64,000 bases of DNA from Dipetalonema caudispina (taxonomy: Eukaryota; Nematoda; Chromadorea; Rhabditida; Onchocercidae), in assembly GCA_013365325.1 (NCBI GenBank), contig JABVXV010000013.1, forward strand, positions 62,501-126,500, given 5' to 3'. The notes under the pieces were generated by a model that did no database searches, had not been told where the DNA came from, and was given only the letters and a program-made list of their open reading frames with translations. Position 1 is the stretch's first letter; each line of letters begins with the position of its first letter. The position numbers were made by a program, and so were the translations under genes. Positions 12,901 through 25,300 of this stretch are shown here, piece by piece.

Positions 12901-15900
12901 TTCCAGTATGGCTGTTCTTTGATACTTTCCTACTTTTCAAACATGATTTAGACTTTGAAGCAGATGTTGGAAAAAATCTTTTGATTGTTAAACTTTCAAA
13001 AAAAAATTGTAGATTTAGAGCTTTCCTGTTATTTGTGGCGGATGAGAATGAATGCGTGAGGCTGTAATTAGATATTAAAATGTATTAATTTTTGATTTAT
13101 TCATATCAGGACCATGTTAATCGTTAATAAACATTTGTTTATTTTAAAATTTAAAATCCCAGCAAACACATATTTATTTTAACAAAACCCTAACTGCTCT
13201 GAAACTAGTCAGTGTACAACAAATGATGGTCAACTTTTTATTAGCTAATTTAACGAAAATTTTCAGTGGAAACTGATGCCACTTACGGATGCTATATTTT
13301 TTGAACGCCGAGGTTCGCAGAGTGAGGCGAAAAAAATCGAGGAAGAACGGCAGAAAACTATTATGATGCCATTTTACGATCCGTCTTTGTAAGTTGCACT
13401 GTGTTACTGTATAAAACTATAGGAAGAGTTAAACGTATGAAATATTGCTTCTGGTTTTTCATAATTATTGATTGAAAGTTTTACATTATATTTTACAGGC
13501 CGGCTGAATTGGCAGATGCTGAACCAGAGTTGCTAACTGGTGCTATATTACCACCAACCGAAATACCTTTAGAATCTGAAGCCGATGATGAAGATCTTAA
13601 TCAAGTAGTTTTCTGAATTCAGTTTAGCAAAATTTAATTCGAAGTCTTGAAGTTTTCAGCATTTCTTTTGTATTGTAAAATGATGTTTTTTAGGATGTTG
13701 CTCAAGCTTCCGCTGGAGCTTTAGCAAGCCACAATCAGAGTGACGGAAAGGAAATAGATGTCCAAGTATGTAGTCACCTTTATTTAATTTGTGATATGTG
13801 TATTTTCAAGGATTTTAAGAATAACTGTTTTCGAATTATTATTGTTTAACTCTTGGTTTATTTCATTTAAGTTTTTCGATTTCGCTGATGTTTGAGATGA
13901 TATAACCCAAGTATTAGGAAGCATATATGAACTGAACTAATGAAATTTTTTCAGAAATTAATGACTGAACTGAAAAAGAAGGGTCTTGTTGGTTCAAGTT
14001 CAGATTTAGCAAACATACTTAATAAAGTATCTTCAACTACTGCTACTATTGCTGGTGCAACAGCAATGTCAGCTCCTTCAGCGTCTCAAGTCACTATAGC
14101 CACAACTCCAACGTATGCTCAATTAACAGCACATTCTGGCGTTCCAAACATTCCAAATATGTCTCTACCGCCACCTCGTTTTGCTCATGGGTATTACATT
14201 CTTTTTTTTCTTTTGGGTTTATTTATTTATATTATAGGAATATTTTCTTCGGGAGATTCTGCAAATATATAAAGTTTACTTTAAAGTTTCATTCTAAATC
14301 ATTCATCAAAAAATTTTGACGGCCTAATATTTTGTCCTTTTTTAGGCTTCCAATGCCACCTGTATTATCAACTGGTCAGTATATACTTCCGGTCCAGCAA
14401 CAGCAACCTCTTTTGAATGGTCCAGTTCCAGCTGGAGTCACACCAACAATAGGTGTAGATTTGACTACTCAAAGCGGTCCATCTACATCTGAAGCACCAT
14501 CTTATGGTACACACGGTCGTCCTGGTAAGCTTCCTATTTGTATTAGTTTTTGAAGTTTCTGAATCCTTCTAATTATTCAGCATTGTGCAATATACTAAAC
14601 GAAAAATAAGGGAAATTCTTAGTTGCTGGTGCTGTGACATTAAGAGAAATATGATCAACCGAGTAAACTCAAAACTGACAAACAAAATGAGCAATTCAAC
14701 GCAAAGAACAATTGCATTTTTACGCAAGTGATGTTTAGGTTTTTGAATATAAGTTCACTAATTATGAAAAGTAACGAGGGTAAATATGTGACTCAAACTG
14801 AGATGTTTATCAGTGTATATCGTTATTATGTATATCGATCTTTCTTTTTATAAGTATTTTTTCCCATTTTTTTGCAGCAGTCAAACAATGCACATTTTAC
14901 CAGTCGGGTACATGTAGTTACGGTGCGAGATGCAGATTTGCCCATGGTGATGAACCAACTGCGGGTACTCAAGGGTACGGTTACAGCGATGAACGAGGGC
15001 GAAGCTTTAGGCGGGGTGGTCAACCATTTAGGGGTGGTCCACGTCGAGGTGGAACGGATGGTGGATACAGGTAAGACAGATACTATATATTGCTGTGGTA
15101 TGCAAGTAATGATGGTGATGCGTTAGAATGTGTGAGAATGAAATAGGTTTCAAGGTACAAAAGTAATGAATGAAATTCAGCAGAAACTAGCAACTTAGCA
15201 ATTGTTTGAGCCTTATTTAATGATTCATATGAGCTGTGATGAGCTGAAAAGTTCAGCTAATATGTCTCGGTTTCAGACGTGGGCGTGGTGGTCCTTCATT
15301 TGGTCGTAGAGGATTTTATGATCGCGATAGAGAAAGAGATCGTGACAGGGAACGGGAATATGATTACGATCGTCGTGTATATGACCGCTATGGAAGGCGA
15401 CGCAGAAAGAGTTCGTCGAGATCAAGAAGCAGGAGTCGATCAAGGTCGATATCTTCAAAATCTTTTGTTGATTATTGTACTTCCTCGAATTTTGTAAAAA
15501 GATAATATTTAATACAAAAGAACGTCCATAAATTCTTACTTATCGAATGAGAGCTTTTTTTCAGGTCAAGATCGGCAAGTCCGTTTGAAAGACGGCAATA
15601 CTCACCTGATCGTCGTAGACGTGGTAGCCCACGTGCTGTACATGAATGTGAGCAGGAGGAACATTCTGAAAGACGATCGAGGGGCGAAGATCGAGAACGA
15701 AGTGATCAGCATGTTGTTGGTGTTGAAAATCAGCTTACTGATGTCAAACCGCAGCTGCAAGAACATCCTACAGCAGAGAATCAACGTGGTATGGAGGGAA
15801 GTGATTGTGCTAAGGACGAAGAATCAGTGGCAAATGTCGATCAACAGAAATCACCACCTGAAGACCCAGTACCCTCGATAAAACCATCCGAGAGCGTTCG

Positions 15901-15937
15901 AGTAGTTCCTACTGATTCTCCTGCTAGTCCAACCTAG
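3917..15937 (+). CDS. PNUTS / PPP1R10-like protein phosphatase 1 nuclear regulator
   Basis: Twenty-two exons join in phase to 1286 residues: 3917-4165, 4446-4568, 5138-5395, 6895-6987, 7496-7660, 7794-7912, 8180-8324, 8882-8963, 9099-9587, 11277-11393, 11554-11655, 11858-11988, 12343-12538, 12763-12905, 13267-13388, 13499-13604, 13694-13765, 13955-14190, 14346-14524, 14878-15070, 15277-15444, 15565-15937. Seen in order: an acidic N-terminus (SDIDEDDDE); a TFIIS N-terminal (LW) helical domain at about 345-435 (motifs WKQMGSWL, PKFVRKLSK); a Lys/Ser-rich linker; an RVxF-type PP1 docking motif RKIRF at 731-735 followed by EVRYFEVEEGERRLNV, which matches the PNUTS pattern after its docking site; a Pro/Gln/Ser-rich region; a C-x7-C-x5-C-x3-H zinc finger at 1047-1065; RGG repeats; then an RS-rich tail. 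Known for the family: it targets PP1 to chromatin and RNA polymerase II, with roles in CTD dephosphorylation and termination. Odd points: intron 7 needs a GC donor, the stretch before the TFIIS domain is long, and the RS tail lies beyond the zinc finger. Introns 3 (1.5 kb) and 9 (1.7 kb) hold no other gene that I can see. Confidence 0.87.
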
Positions 15938-18124
15938 GATTATGTAAAATTTTTCGTGGAAGTGGTGGTATATTTGATAACTGTGTTGCATATTTTTAAA
16001 ATTTGTACGAAAAACGTGGGGTTTTATTTGCTTATGTTATATATGTTTAGATATATTTCTTTCTTCGAATTGTGTTAATTAATATTTGAAGGAGATCTTT
16101 TCCAGTTAAATTCGAGTCATATTTCTTGAATGCTTCCAAGTTCTCTTTTCACATTAACGCTGTCCAGTGATCTGTGGATATCCATATGTTGTTTCAAGTC
16201 TAAATAAATATCAGTAAGTCATAATTTCTATATCCACTAAACTCCATTTTTCAGTAATTCTGAGCAGAAATCCAATTGAAATTAAAGAACAGAAATTTTA
16301 AATAGTCAAAATAATAAGTATTACCATTTCTTCTCTTGAACTGCTTTTTTTTTTAGTTGTACAGGTTTTATACCTTAATCTGTTTTTTAATCTTTCACAC
16401 TGTAGCGGTTTCATACAAAAAATATGTTGCTATTTTTTGTAATTGTTAAGACATTCTTTTTTTTTTCTTTTTTTTCTTTTTTTTTTTTTTTGTTTCCTTC
16501 TTTCGCTACTCCCTTAGTCATACTTGTTTGTTGTCTATTTAATAAAATTGCATGGAAATTGTATTTGTACGTGATTGTGGATTACAATGACTTTTAGCGC
16601 CATTGCTCCACACCCTTTTTCCTTTGATTGATTATTACTGCCGAATTTATTGATGAATTATTGAACCATATTTTTTAGATGATTGTCTTATTAGTAAAAT
16701 GTAGTTCCTACTCTCATTAATAAAGAGCATTTTTTTTTTTTGCTGTAAAACGCCTTAAAATAAATTCAATATTTTATGGTTCAATATGTTTCAATTATAA
16801 ATTTGAAAATTAAATAATTCAAGTCAAACTTTTAAGAATACAATGTCAAAACATAGATTAGTTCATCTTTTAAATGTTGACAATGCATTGATGCTTTATG
16901 TCAAACCGATGTAACTTCTGAGAGTGCGAGACGAGATGATGGACGGAAAAGTGTTTCTGTTTTTTTACTTTCATCTTATCCCGCTTACTACTACTAATTA
17001 CTACTATATTTTATGGACTTTTCCTGTGATATGGTTTTTCCGAAGAAAAAAATGAAATAGTTTTTAAGCAAAAACGGATTGGAATCATTGAGTAGTATTA
17101 CTGTGTTTCTTACAAATTTTAATTTGTTATCTCTTCAATAACTTTTCAACATTTTGTATTGGTTTTAATTAAAATCAGATACATCTGATCATAATTCTGA
17201 CTTCATGAGTAAGTTATAAATTGTTGACAAAGTTTATTATGGATATCAAGGAAAAAAAAAAAGAAAAAACATTTATGATTTATCCTTTACAAATCACGAA
17301 TATTCTAAATAACTGAAAAATGAATTTGCTGGATTTTTTTTTTTTTTTTTTTTAAATTGAATAACTTGGACTACATAAGAGTTCTAATCAAGTTAAAAAT
17401 TTGAAAGCTTAATGTAATGGTTTTTTGATAGTTATATCGAGGTGAAAATTTCCTGAGTTACATTTGTTTTGATTTATTATTTATCAAAATTTGTTGCAGG
17501 ATACGACAGCTAACTTGCATTTAGCAGCAGCAATCCTGAAATACATTACTTAATATTAATTTGAGTTATATGAATTATTAGTTATCAAAGATAAGTCTCA
17601 GAAAAACTTATTACTTGTTAATGCATTTAGCTTTCAGGATTTTCAATACAAATTGATGAATTATGAAGTGGAGTAATTCGTTATCAAATAATGAGTATGT
17701 AAATATAATATGTTCAAGCCCAATCATAAAACAATGTGATAAGTTTAGCTAATTAAAATGACACTAATAGTTCAGGCACAAATAACTGGTGACCTGTACG
17801 TTTTGTGGAAAGTAGTGACGATAAATTCTGGGTGAAAAGTATTGAAAATAAATTTTAGGATTGCCAAAAGTTAACTATATCAATTGGTACCTTAACTATC
17901 TTCTTAACTGGTACACCACCGGTAGCACGTCTGCGATTGCCCTTCTGAAACTATTGATCTTTACAAATCAGTTGGATTTTCAAGAAAGAGAATATCGGAG
18001 ATTAGATTATTTATCATATTTAGATTTTGAGTTATTAGATAATTAATGTGAAATTTAAAATAATAATCAAAAAGATTAATAAGTAATTAATTAGTCGATA
18101 TGCAAATAATCTTATAATCAATTA
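15938..18124. other. Convergent intergenic region
   Basis: It separates the 3' end of the plus-strand PNUTS-like gene from the 3' end of the minus-strand cysteine-rich gene. It contains T-rich tracts (for example about 16438-16492 and 17334-17354) and AATAAA hexamers. I see no gene in it; the 61-residue plus-strand frame at 17861 has no recognisable features. Confidence 0.6.
16203..16208 (+). terminator. Candidate polyadenylation signal of the PNUTS-like gene
   Basis: The first AATAAA after the TAG at 15937, about 265 bases downstream. Such hexamers are common in AT-rich DNA and another lies near 16540, so the choice is tentative. Confidence 0.35.
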
Positions 18125-19141
18125 CTACTTTTCTGTATTTCTGCAAATGATATATACCGGTGAGCGCTTTTCACGGTGCAAACGTTCTCCTAAAATTTCC
18201 ATAACTTCTCGCTTTTTACGCTTATGATTACCACCGCATCCTTCACCACCGCAATTTTCTCCGCCACAACAACCACATCCGCAACATGACTGGCAATACT
18301 GTTGGCAACATGTTTTGCAGCATCTGAAAATTAACTTCTTTTCGATTATTTCACTCAGAATCTTTGCTAATGAATTCTTATCTCTTCTTTTCTCTTATTT
18401 TGGCAAGTTTAAAAAAGAGTAAAAAAGTTTTAACAGAAGTTGATAGAGGCATTTCAACAAAGTGATAATATCACACAGTACGGTATGATATTTCTCTATC
18501 GGAAAAGTTTCAAGTAAATCAAAAAGGTGCTATTAGCTACTTGAATTAATCCATATCTGTTCATTCTGAAATAATTATGTAGCATTAATTTGTTGTGCAC
18601 AGATTAATAGAATGATTGAATTGTACAGAATTTCTAAAGTTATTTAATTTCTAATTACATCTTATGATGCTTTGATTAGTAAAAGAAATTATTATCAGTA
18701 ATTCTGGGAGGAAACAAACGTTGTAACTGTGGTACAAGTGGTACATGTGCTGCAACATGACTTTTGAGAGCAACAACATCCACTGCCGCATCCGCATCCG
18801 CATCCGCAACCGCAACTACCGCAACTACCGCAACCTCCATTTCCACAACTCCGCCTTGTTCGTCCAATTCCATCTACACTATACTCTAATCCATGTTTTG
18901 ATTTCGTATCAGAAGTTGGAATCAATGAATCATATTGAAGTTCAGGTTCTGTATCCGTTAATCTAACAGCATCATTTAGAACTGCCGCAATTTCGCCATT
19001 AATTTCTGCATTTGGTATAGCAACTATATGATCATTCTTACTTCTAGCTACATTTGTTGCTTTAGCTTTTATTGGATACATATTGTTAGAAACACTTAAG
19101 AATAGGGAAATGATAAACCGATAGCGCATTCTGTATAACAT
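18125..19141 (-). CDS. Secreted cysteine-rich protein with dibasic sites (gene A of a pair)
   Basis: Two minus-strand exons, 19141-18720 and 18323-18125, join in phase 2 (donor CAAC/GTTTGT, acceptor TTTTCAG) to give 206 residues. Residues 1-28 look like a signal peptide (basic start, then IISLFLSVS). Residues 29-93 are ordinary acidic/polar sequence. RTRR at 94-97 is a furin-like site, followed by a block (99-170) of alternating Cys and Gly, with CGCGCG, CCC, CC and TCTTC runs. The tail carries KRKKR at 175-179 and REKR at 191-194, both possible processing sites, and one further Cys (201). I do not recognise the family. Gene B at 21373-22230 has the same plan and the same intron phase, so they are probably paralogues. 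Release of a Cys-rich peptide is an inference. An alternative unspliced reading ends 7 residues after the donor and would lose the second Cys block. Confidence 0.68.
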
Positions 19142-19170
19142 GAACTGCTACTTTGTATCAATTGTTCTTT

Positions 19171-19172
19171 CT
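19171..19172 (-). promoter_or_regulatory. Leader splice acceptor of cysteine-rich gene A
   Basis: On the minus strand ATTTTCAG ends here, 29 bases before the ATG at 19141. No upstream coding exon joins it, so it is a candidate spliced-leader acceptor. Confidence 0.4.
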
Positions 19173-19593
19173 GAAAATGCTAACAATTAGTAAATTTTTT
19201 TTTTGTTAAAATTATTTTAGAATAAAATTTGAAAAATATCAAAATAAGAAATAAATATGAAAATTTATGATCTAATAAAAGTTACAATTAGCATAAATAA
19301 TTCTAACTATTTTTATTGAATCATTTCAGTCCTTTTATATGGATTTCTTTAATTGCAAATAGAAGCTTATTTCATGCTTTAACCGTTACACAATTTTAAT
19401 GTGTTTTGATAAATTAAGCCAATCTAATGAAATTTTCACATTTACCTTTTTTAATTATTTACATTTAGATACAAAATGTTTTGTTATGCCATTAATCAAC
19501 AACAATAATAAATGGATCTGGATTTTGAGATGCATTCAACATCATTGCTGTTATTTTTATTATTGGCTTACTATTATTTATTATGAGGTAAAT

Positions 19594-19621
19594 TAGAGAG
19601 AGAGAGAGAGAGAGAGAGAGA
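19594..19621. repeat. (AG)n microsatellite
   Basis: About thirteen to fourteen AG units, followed by an AAG-rich stretch. Confidence 0.9.
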
Positions 19622-21372
19622 AGAAGAAGGATAATGATGAAAATGTTGATCATTGAAATGAGGAATAAACAAGTTCATGAAATTAAATTATGTAAAATCA
19701 TCCATTAACTAAATATATATTTCTTTCTTCAACAAATTCTTTCTTAGCCTTTTAATGTATTGGATAATATTATGTGATAGGTGATATATGAATGAATATT
19801 GATGTTTATATCCAGTTTCTTTTTCCAGTTAAAATCAATTAAAATTTGAATGGAAAAATATTGTAAATTTTACAAACTAGATGATTCGAAAAATGTTTAT
19901 TATCATATAAATTATTTCTACAAATGTTAACATTTAAAAGAATAAATAAAGTACTTGTCATTTCTTCAATTATTGCTATCTTCAGAAGATTAAGATCAAT
20001 TAATTAGTTCAAATTAAATGCAATAAATATTTTATAGTTTGAATTACGACTTAGTATTAGCATATATCAAGCAGCTTTTAATGATGAATGATACTTATTA
20101 CATGGGAATATAATAAATATTACCATCACTAGCATCATAATTAATTTAAGGCCTAGTTTGTTAAAAAGTGAAAGTGAGAATTAATTTTGAATTTCTCTGC
20201 ATATATCTCATTTTTTAACTTTAAAAATTGAACATTCATTTCTGTTGGGTCAGGAAATTTAAATTAGTACAAGATGTTATCACCATTTGTTTATTTGTTG
20301 TTGTTTACATAGTTTGTCTATGTAGAAACTTGTTTCACCAATGAAATTACTTCAAACTTGATTCAAACCATAATTGGTAACCTTAAAAATAAGTAAAATT
20401 TTTCCTCATTTCTTACCTAAAACAATAGGAATGAAAAAGGTCCTCTTTAGAAATTTTATCAGAAATTTCCAAATCGAAAAGTATGAAATTTCTATGATGA
20501 GTTACACAAAAGAGGAAAAAAAAAAAGGTATTATTACGTATCGGCAATTTGTTTAATTCCAGAAACAGTATTAAAATTCGTATATAAATTAAAACTTATT
20601 TTATGTCTAAGCTAAAAATGCTTTCCTATTGTAAAAATTGATTAAAACTTCATTCTTATTTTTTTTTTTTGCGCTTTTTTGTACTAAATAATAAACTACA
20701 AATTATGAAAATATTTACTTAATAATAATACTGTTTCGGTAAATAAATCGCTTAGATCAATTTAAAGAACTGAACGATCACTATAATAGAAATTTATTTA
20801 GCTAATATCATTGTATCGAAATTTTTTTTTTTTTTTTTACTAATTAGCTAGAACATTAAACTCATTCGTATGTTATTTTAATTGTTTCCTTGATGTTCAT
20901 TGCATTTTGTTAAAACTTTATAAAGTAATTTATTCTTGAATAAAACTAATTGCATTAATTATATTATTAAAATGTAAGAAACATCAGTTTGGACAAGAAA
21001 AGAAAAAAAAAAACATATATTTCAAGAAAAGTTATAGAAAGGCAGCATTATCATAAACTATTTGAATACATTCATCATCAGTAATTTCATTATCAGATGA
21101 ATAAAAAATAAAATAATTATCAGATGACAAATATTGGCAGGAAAGTATATTTATGAAGCGGACAAATATTGGCAGGAAAATATTTGTGAAATTCGAACAA
21201 ATAGAAGAATGAGGTTTTTTTTTTTTTTTTTTTTTCATTTTTTTCTTTTTGCACCTCAATTCATCACGGATAGTTTTATTTTAAATTAAATTTTATCTTA
21301 ATTTCTAGGCATTCTCAATGATAAGGCAAGGATTCATTGAGAGTTACCGAAGATTTCTTAATTTTAATAAAT

Positions 21373-22230
21373 TTAAATCAATTCCAAAAGTGCGCTTCGA
21401 ACATTTCGTTTTGTATTTTGCATATAGTTCCATCTTTCGAGATCGTGAAGTGCACGGCGACGTTTTGATAGTGATCCTTGACCTATTTCTGTTCCATCAA
21501 CTGATCGCTTTTTCTTCTTACCACAACAGCAGCAGCTTAAGATATTTGACATTAATTGATTTTATCAAATAGCTTAATATAAACGTAACTTAATTTAATT
21601 TATTTTTTACTACTTGCTTACTGAAATTTTAATATTTAAATTTATGAAGAAGGATAATTGAAAATCAGAATTTGATGCTTTTCGTTTATATTAACGCTTT
21701 GGTTGTAATTTTCATAAATTAGCTCATTATTTTTTTTTTTTTTTAAATCTTAAATTGTTATTTGATCAATAGTATATGTGATAATGATAACAATGATAAT
21801 TGTTATTTAGATTAAATTTTGACTGTTTCTACAATTTTTTGCAAAAAAAAAAAAAGTAATTTTCAATAGAATACATTGTATTATCATTAAAAATAATTCC
21901 TAAATTTCTATCATAAAATTTAATAAAAATTAAAATAAATAAAACATGCCAACAACAACAACAGCAACAACAACCGCAACAACTACGTTTGGAACGAGCT
22001 AAAGCAGAAATGTTACTGATACTAAGATCATTCATCATCATCATCATCATCGAATCATTGGAAATTAAATCGAAATGTTTATTTCCATAAATTTTACCAT
22101 CCATTACAAATGGATCATATTTAGCATGCATTGGAATAGCATAGCAAATAATTATTGCTAAAAGTAGTAGCAGAAATAATTGCTGATAATACCATGAAAA
22201 TTTGTTCATACGTAATGATGATAGTAGCAT
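21373..22230 (-). CDS. Secreted cysteine-rich protein with dibasic sites (gene B of a pair)
   Basis: Two minus-strand exons, 22230-21950 and 21535-21373, give 147 residues if the intron uses a GC donor (TTG/GCATGT) with a TTAAG acceptor. Residues 1-30 include a strong signal-peptide core (LFLLLLLAIII); Met-8 is an alternative start. A run of six Met (61-66) is encoded by ATG repeats. RSKR at 79-82 is a furin-like site and is followed by a poly-Cys block (84-98), then KKKKR, SKRRR and TKR basic sites and an ordinary C-terminal helix-like tail (LHDLERWNY). Exon 2 must be entered in phase 2, the same phase as gene A, which supports both the pairing and the model. A GT donor further on (about 21879) also gives phase 2 but adds a hydrophobic stretch between the two Cys blocks. 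Family not recognised. Confidence 0.55.
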
Positions 22231-22292
22231 TTTGTTTTTTTTTAATGAAATAATTCTGAAAAAATAATATCAATCAATCAATAATAATTGCT

Positions 22293-22327
<35 letters not shown>

Positions 22328-25300
22328 AAGAGAATAAATAAATTAAAGATGTAAATGAGAGATGAAATAACTAAAAATTTAAAAATTCTTTAATTAAACT
22401 TTTTACTACAAGTTAAGTTCTATTTAAAAAAATTTCATCAATTACATGCATACAGTATAATCATAGGTTAATGAAATAACCCGTTCTTTCACTTTTACTC
22501 CATGCTTTTCATGTTATGCATTGATATTGGGGAACTTTTTACTTTCATTTCTTGTTACATCATATCAATATGGTTGTTATTTTTGCAATTCTGTTTGCTG
22601 ATTGGTTTACGGAATAATATCGGGTATGGATGAAAATATTTAAATAGTCTTCGAAATATTAAATTTCTAATTTTTAAAAAGCAAAATATTGATATTTTTG
22701 TTAAAATTAAATTACATTCATCATCGTTGCCGCAATATTGTATGTTTGGTATTAATTTTAAAATGCACATCTTTTGCTATTTTGTATAAAAATATTTGAA
22801 TAAAAAAAAAAAAAAAAAAGGATAACAAAAGTTAAAGTTGGAAGAAAAAAAAGAAAAATTAAATGCTGCAAATCTTATGATCACTTTATTGCATAGAAGT
22901 TTTTGTATGTCGTAAAATAATTCGATTAAATTTTCCATCAGTAATTAGTTCCAAACTATTCAACATTGTTGTTGAGTGAACAAAAAAAAAAAAAAAAAAG
23001 AAAAAAGACAAAACGAATGAAATTCAGTGTGCATTACGATAGTGTTTCAAATTACCGATGCTATTTTCGGTACTTCATAGTAATACGGGATACTCAAGTA
23101 CTCAATAAAGTAGCTAGCATAAACTGAAAATTAAGTTAGTAAAACTCAATTCAATTATATTTAATCTAAATACATTTTAAATGCATTTGTATTTGCATTT
23201 AAATACAAAAGATCCATATGTATCCATTGCTCATACATTTTTTTGAGGTGGAAAAGACGACGATTTAGAAATTTCATTTAATTAGGTGAGGAATGCAAAA
23301 AAAAAAATTAATTATCCTTTATTTTATAAAATTATTTTTAATGAATATATTTCCAAAAAAAAAAAAAAAAAAAAAAAAAGAAAATGAACATTCGAATTTT
23401 TCCCTGAATAAAAATAGACGATAGAAAAGAATTGAATTCATTTGAACCGATCAGCAAATGTTATCATAAACAATTAATTGGTGAGTAATATCATTACAAA
23501 AAAAAAAGTAATGAGTAGATACTATTTCAATTGCAATCAAATATCATTTCCATCAAGTTTTCCATTTATATTGAAGAATTTGAATTCGGCGTATTAAAAC
23601 AGAAATGAACAACAAACAAGTTCATTTTATACCGGTACTCAGGTTTCAAAGTTATACATACTGGCAGGTAAAAGTTAACACGCCTATAACAATTTAACAA
23701 AATTAAATAACTAAATATGCTTACATATAAAGTTAATACAAATAAATATGATTTTGTAACTGAAAAAAATTATCTAAATGATAATTTAAACATCAAATTT
23801 TACCAAACTTCATTTAATGAATTAAATTAACATCTAAAACATATATCTATGTGAGCATCTGATCGATTATATTACATAAATGGTAAATCAATTTAATGAA
23901 TAAAATTTTAAATAAAAATTTTTTTTTCCTTCCTCATTTTTCTTTCCAATATTTATGTGTGTGTGTGTGTTTAGCAAATCTTTGCAGCTATAAAAATTAT
24001 TTATTTTGAAATTAAAAAACGTGCAAAATTTTCATTTAGGTAAAGTAAAGTAATTCCTTAAAATTATATCATTTATTATTTGTTATTTATTGCTGAACTA
24101 TTCACATTATATTACTCATAAAATGAGAAATGAAAAAAAAAAAACGGTAAATATTTCTTAAATTAATCAAGTATTTGCAAAAAAAAATTTCAATAACTCA
24201 TCAAGCTATTTTTGTCCAACCCTCTATCGTCTGTGTTTTTCATTATAATTAATTTCTCGTTTTTAAAAATTTCTCTTTTAATATAAAAATTATGACAACT
24301 TTTGAAGACTTTCATATCACATAAAATTCTCTCTTCTTTTGTTTTTTTTTTTTTTTCTCCCACCCTTTGGTATTTTTAGATTTGTAATTTTTAATTGAAA
24401 TAGCAAAATACCTTCTTGCTGATAAAATCAAACAAATTTTTGCTCATGCAAAATTTAAAAAAAAAAAAAATTAATTTTTGCAATTAGTACAACAATTAAA
24501 TTTTGCAATTGTGCAAAATTTTTCAAATAATTCTCAAAATACTTCTATTGAAATCTAATTTTTTTTTTTTTTTAAAACTGAGCTTAATTTATGCATAATT
24601 TATCAATTCTCATTCAGAAAAATAATACTCAATAATTGTTAGAGTACAAATTTGTACCATCAAATATATCCTAATATTAAACTACAATAGATATTTCCAT
24701 TTAAGCTTATCCATTGTTGAACTTCTATATGTTACATTATTTGAACATGAATGATATTTATAGGTTAGGAAGTATCATTGATATTTATTTAATAATATAG
24801 TACAATTTACATGAAAATTTCAACTATACAAGGAAATATGCTTAGAATCAGAAGGAGCAAAAATGAATGAAATAAGCATTTTCATGTAGTTTTATTTCTT
24901 TTGCATATTTTAAACGCTATTTATATCATTGAAAAATTTTAAAAATTGATAAATGCAAATATGGATGAAAGTTATTAGAATCAACAGATCATATATGTAT
25001 ATATATTTCCTCCTGAAATGGTATCAATTTCGAAATCCAAAAATGTATCCCAAATCCTTCTATCATTGCTATGAAAGCAAAATATTTCTGTTCAATTGGA
25101 ATTAGTTAATTTTTTTATGCTTTATTTAAATTCCATATAATTTCCTCATTTAAAATGTTGCAAAATTATTGAGTAGATGTTGTAAACGAAATCTCTTTCA
25201 TAGATCATTTTGGAAATGGTATAATTTGCAAAAGATGCAATGCATAATTTCATTTAAAATTTGTGAAGAGAAATTCTTAGTGTTGAGAAACAAATGCGAC

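Larger units (their letters stand above)
19142..21372. other. AT-rich spacer between the two cysteine-rich genes
   Basis: No gene supported. It contains an AG dinucleotide repeat at about 19594-19621, several poly-A/T tracts, and a 19-base direct repeat (21126-21144 and 21161-21179). It should include the promoter of gene A on its left side, but no core element stands out. Confidence 0.6.
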
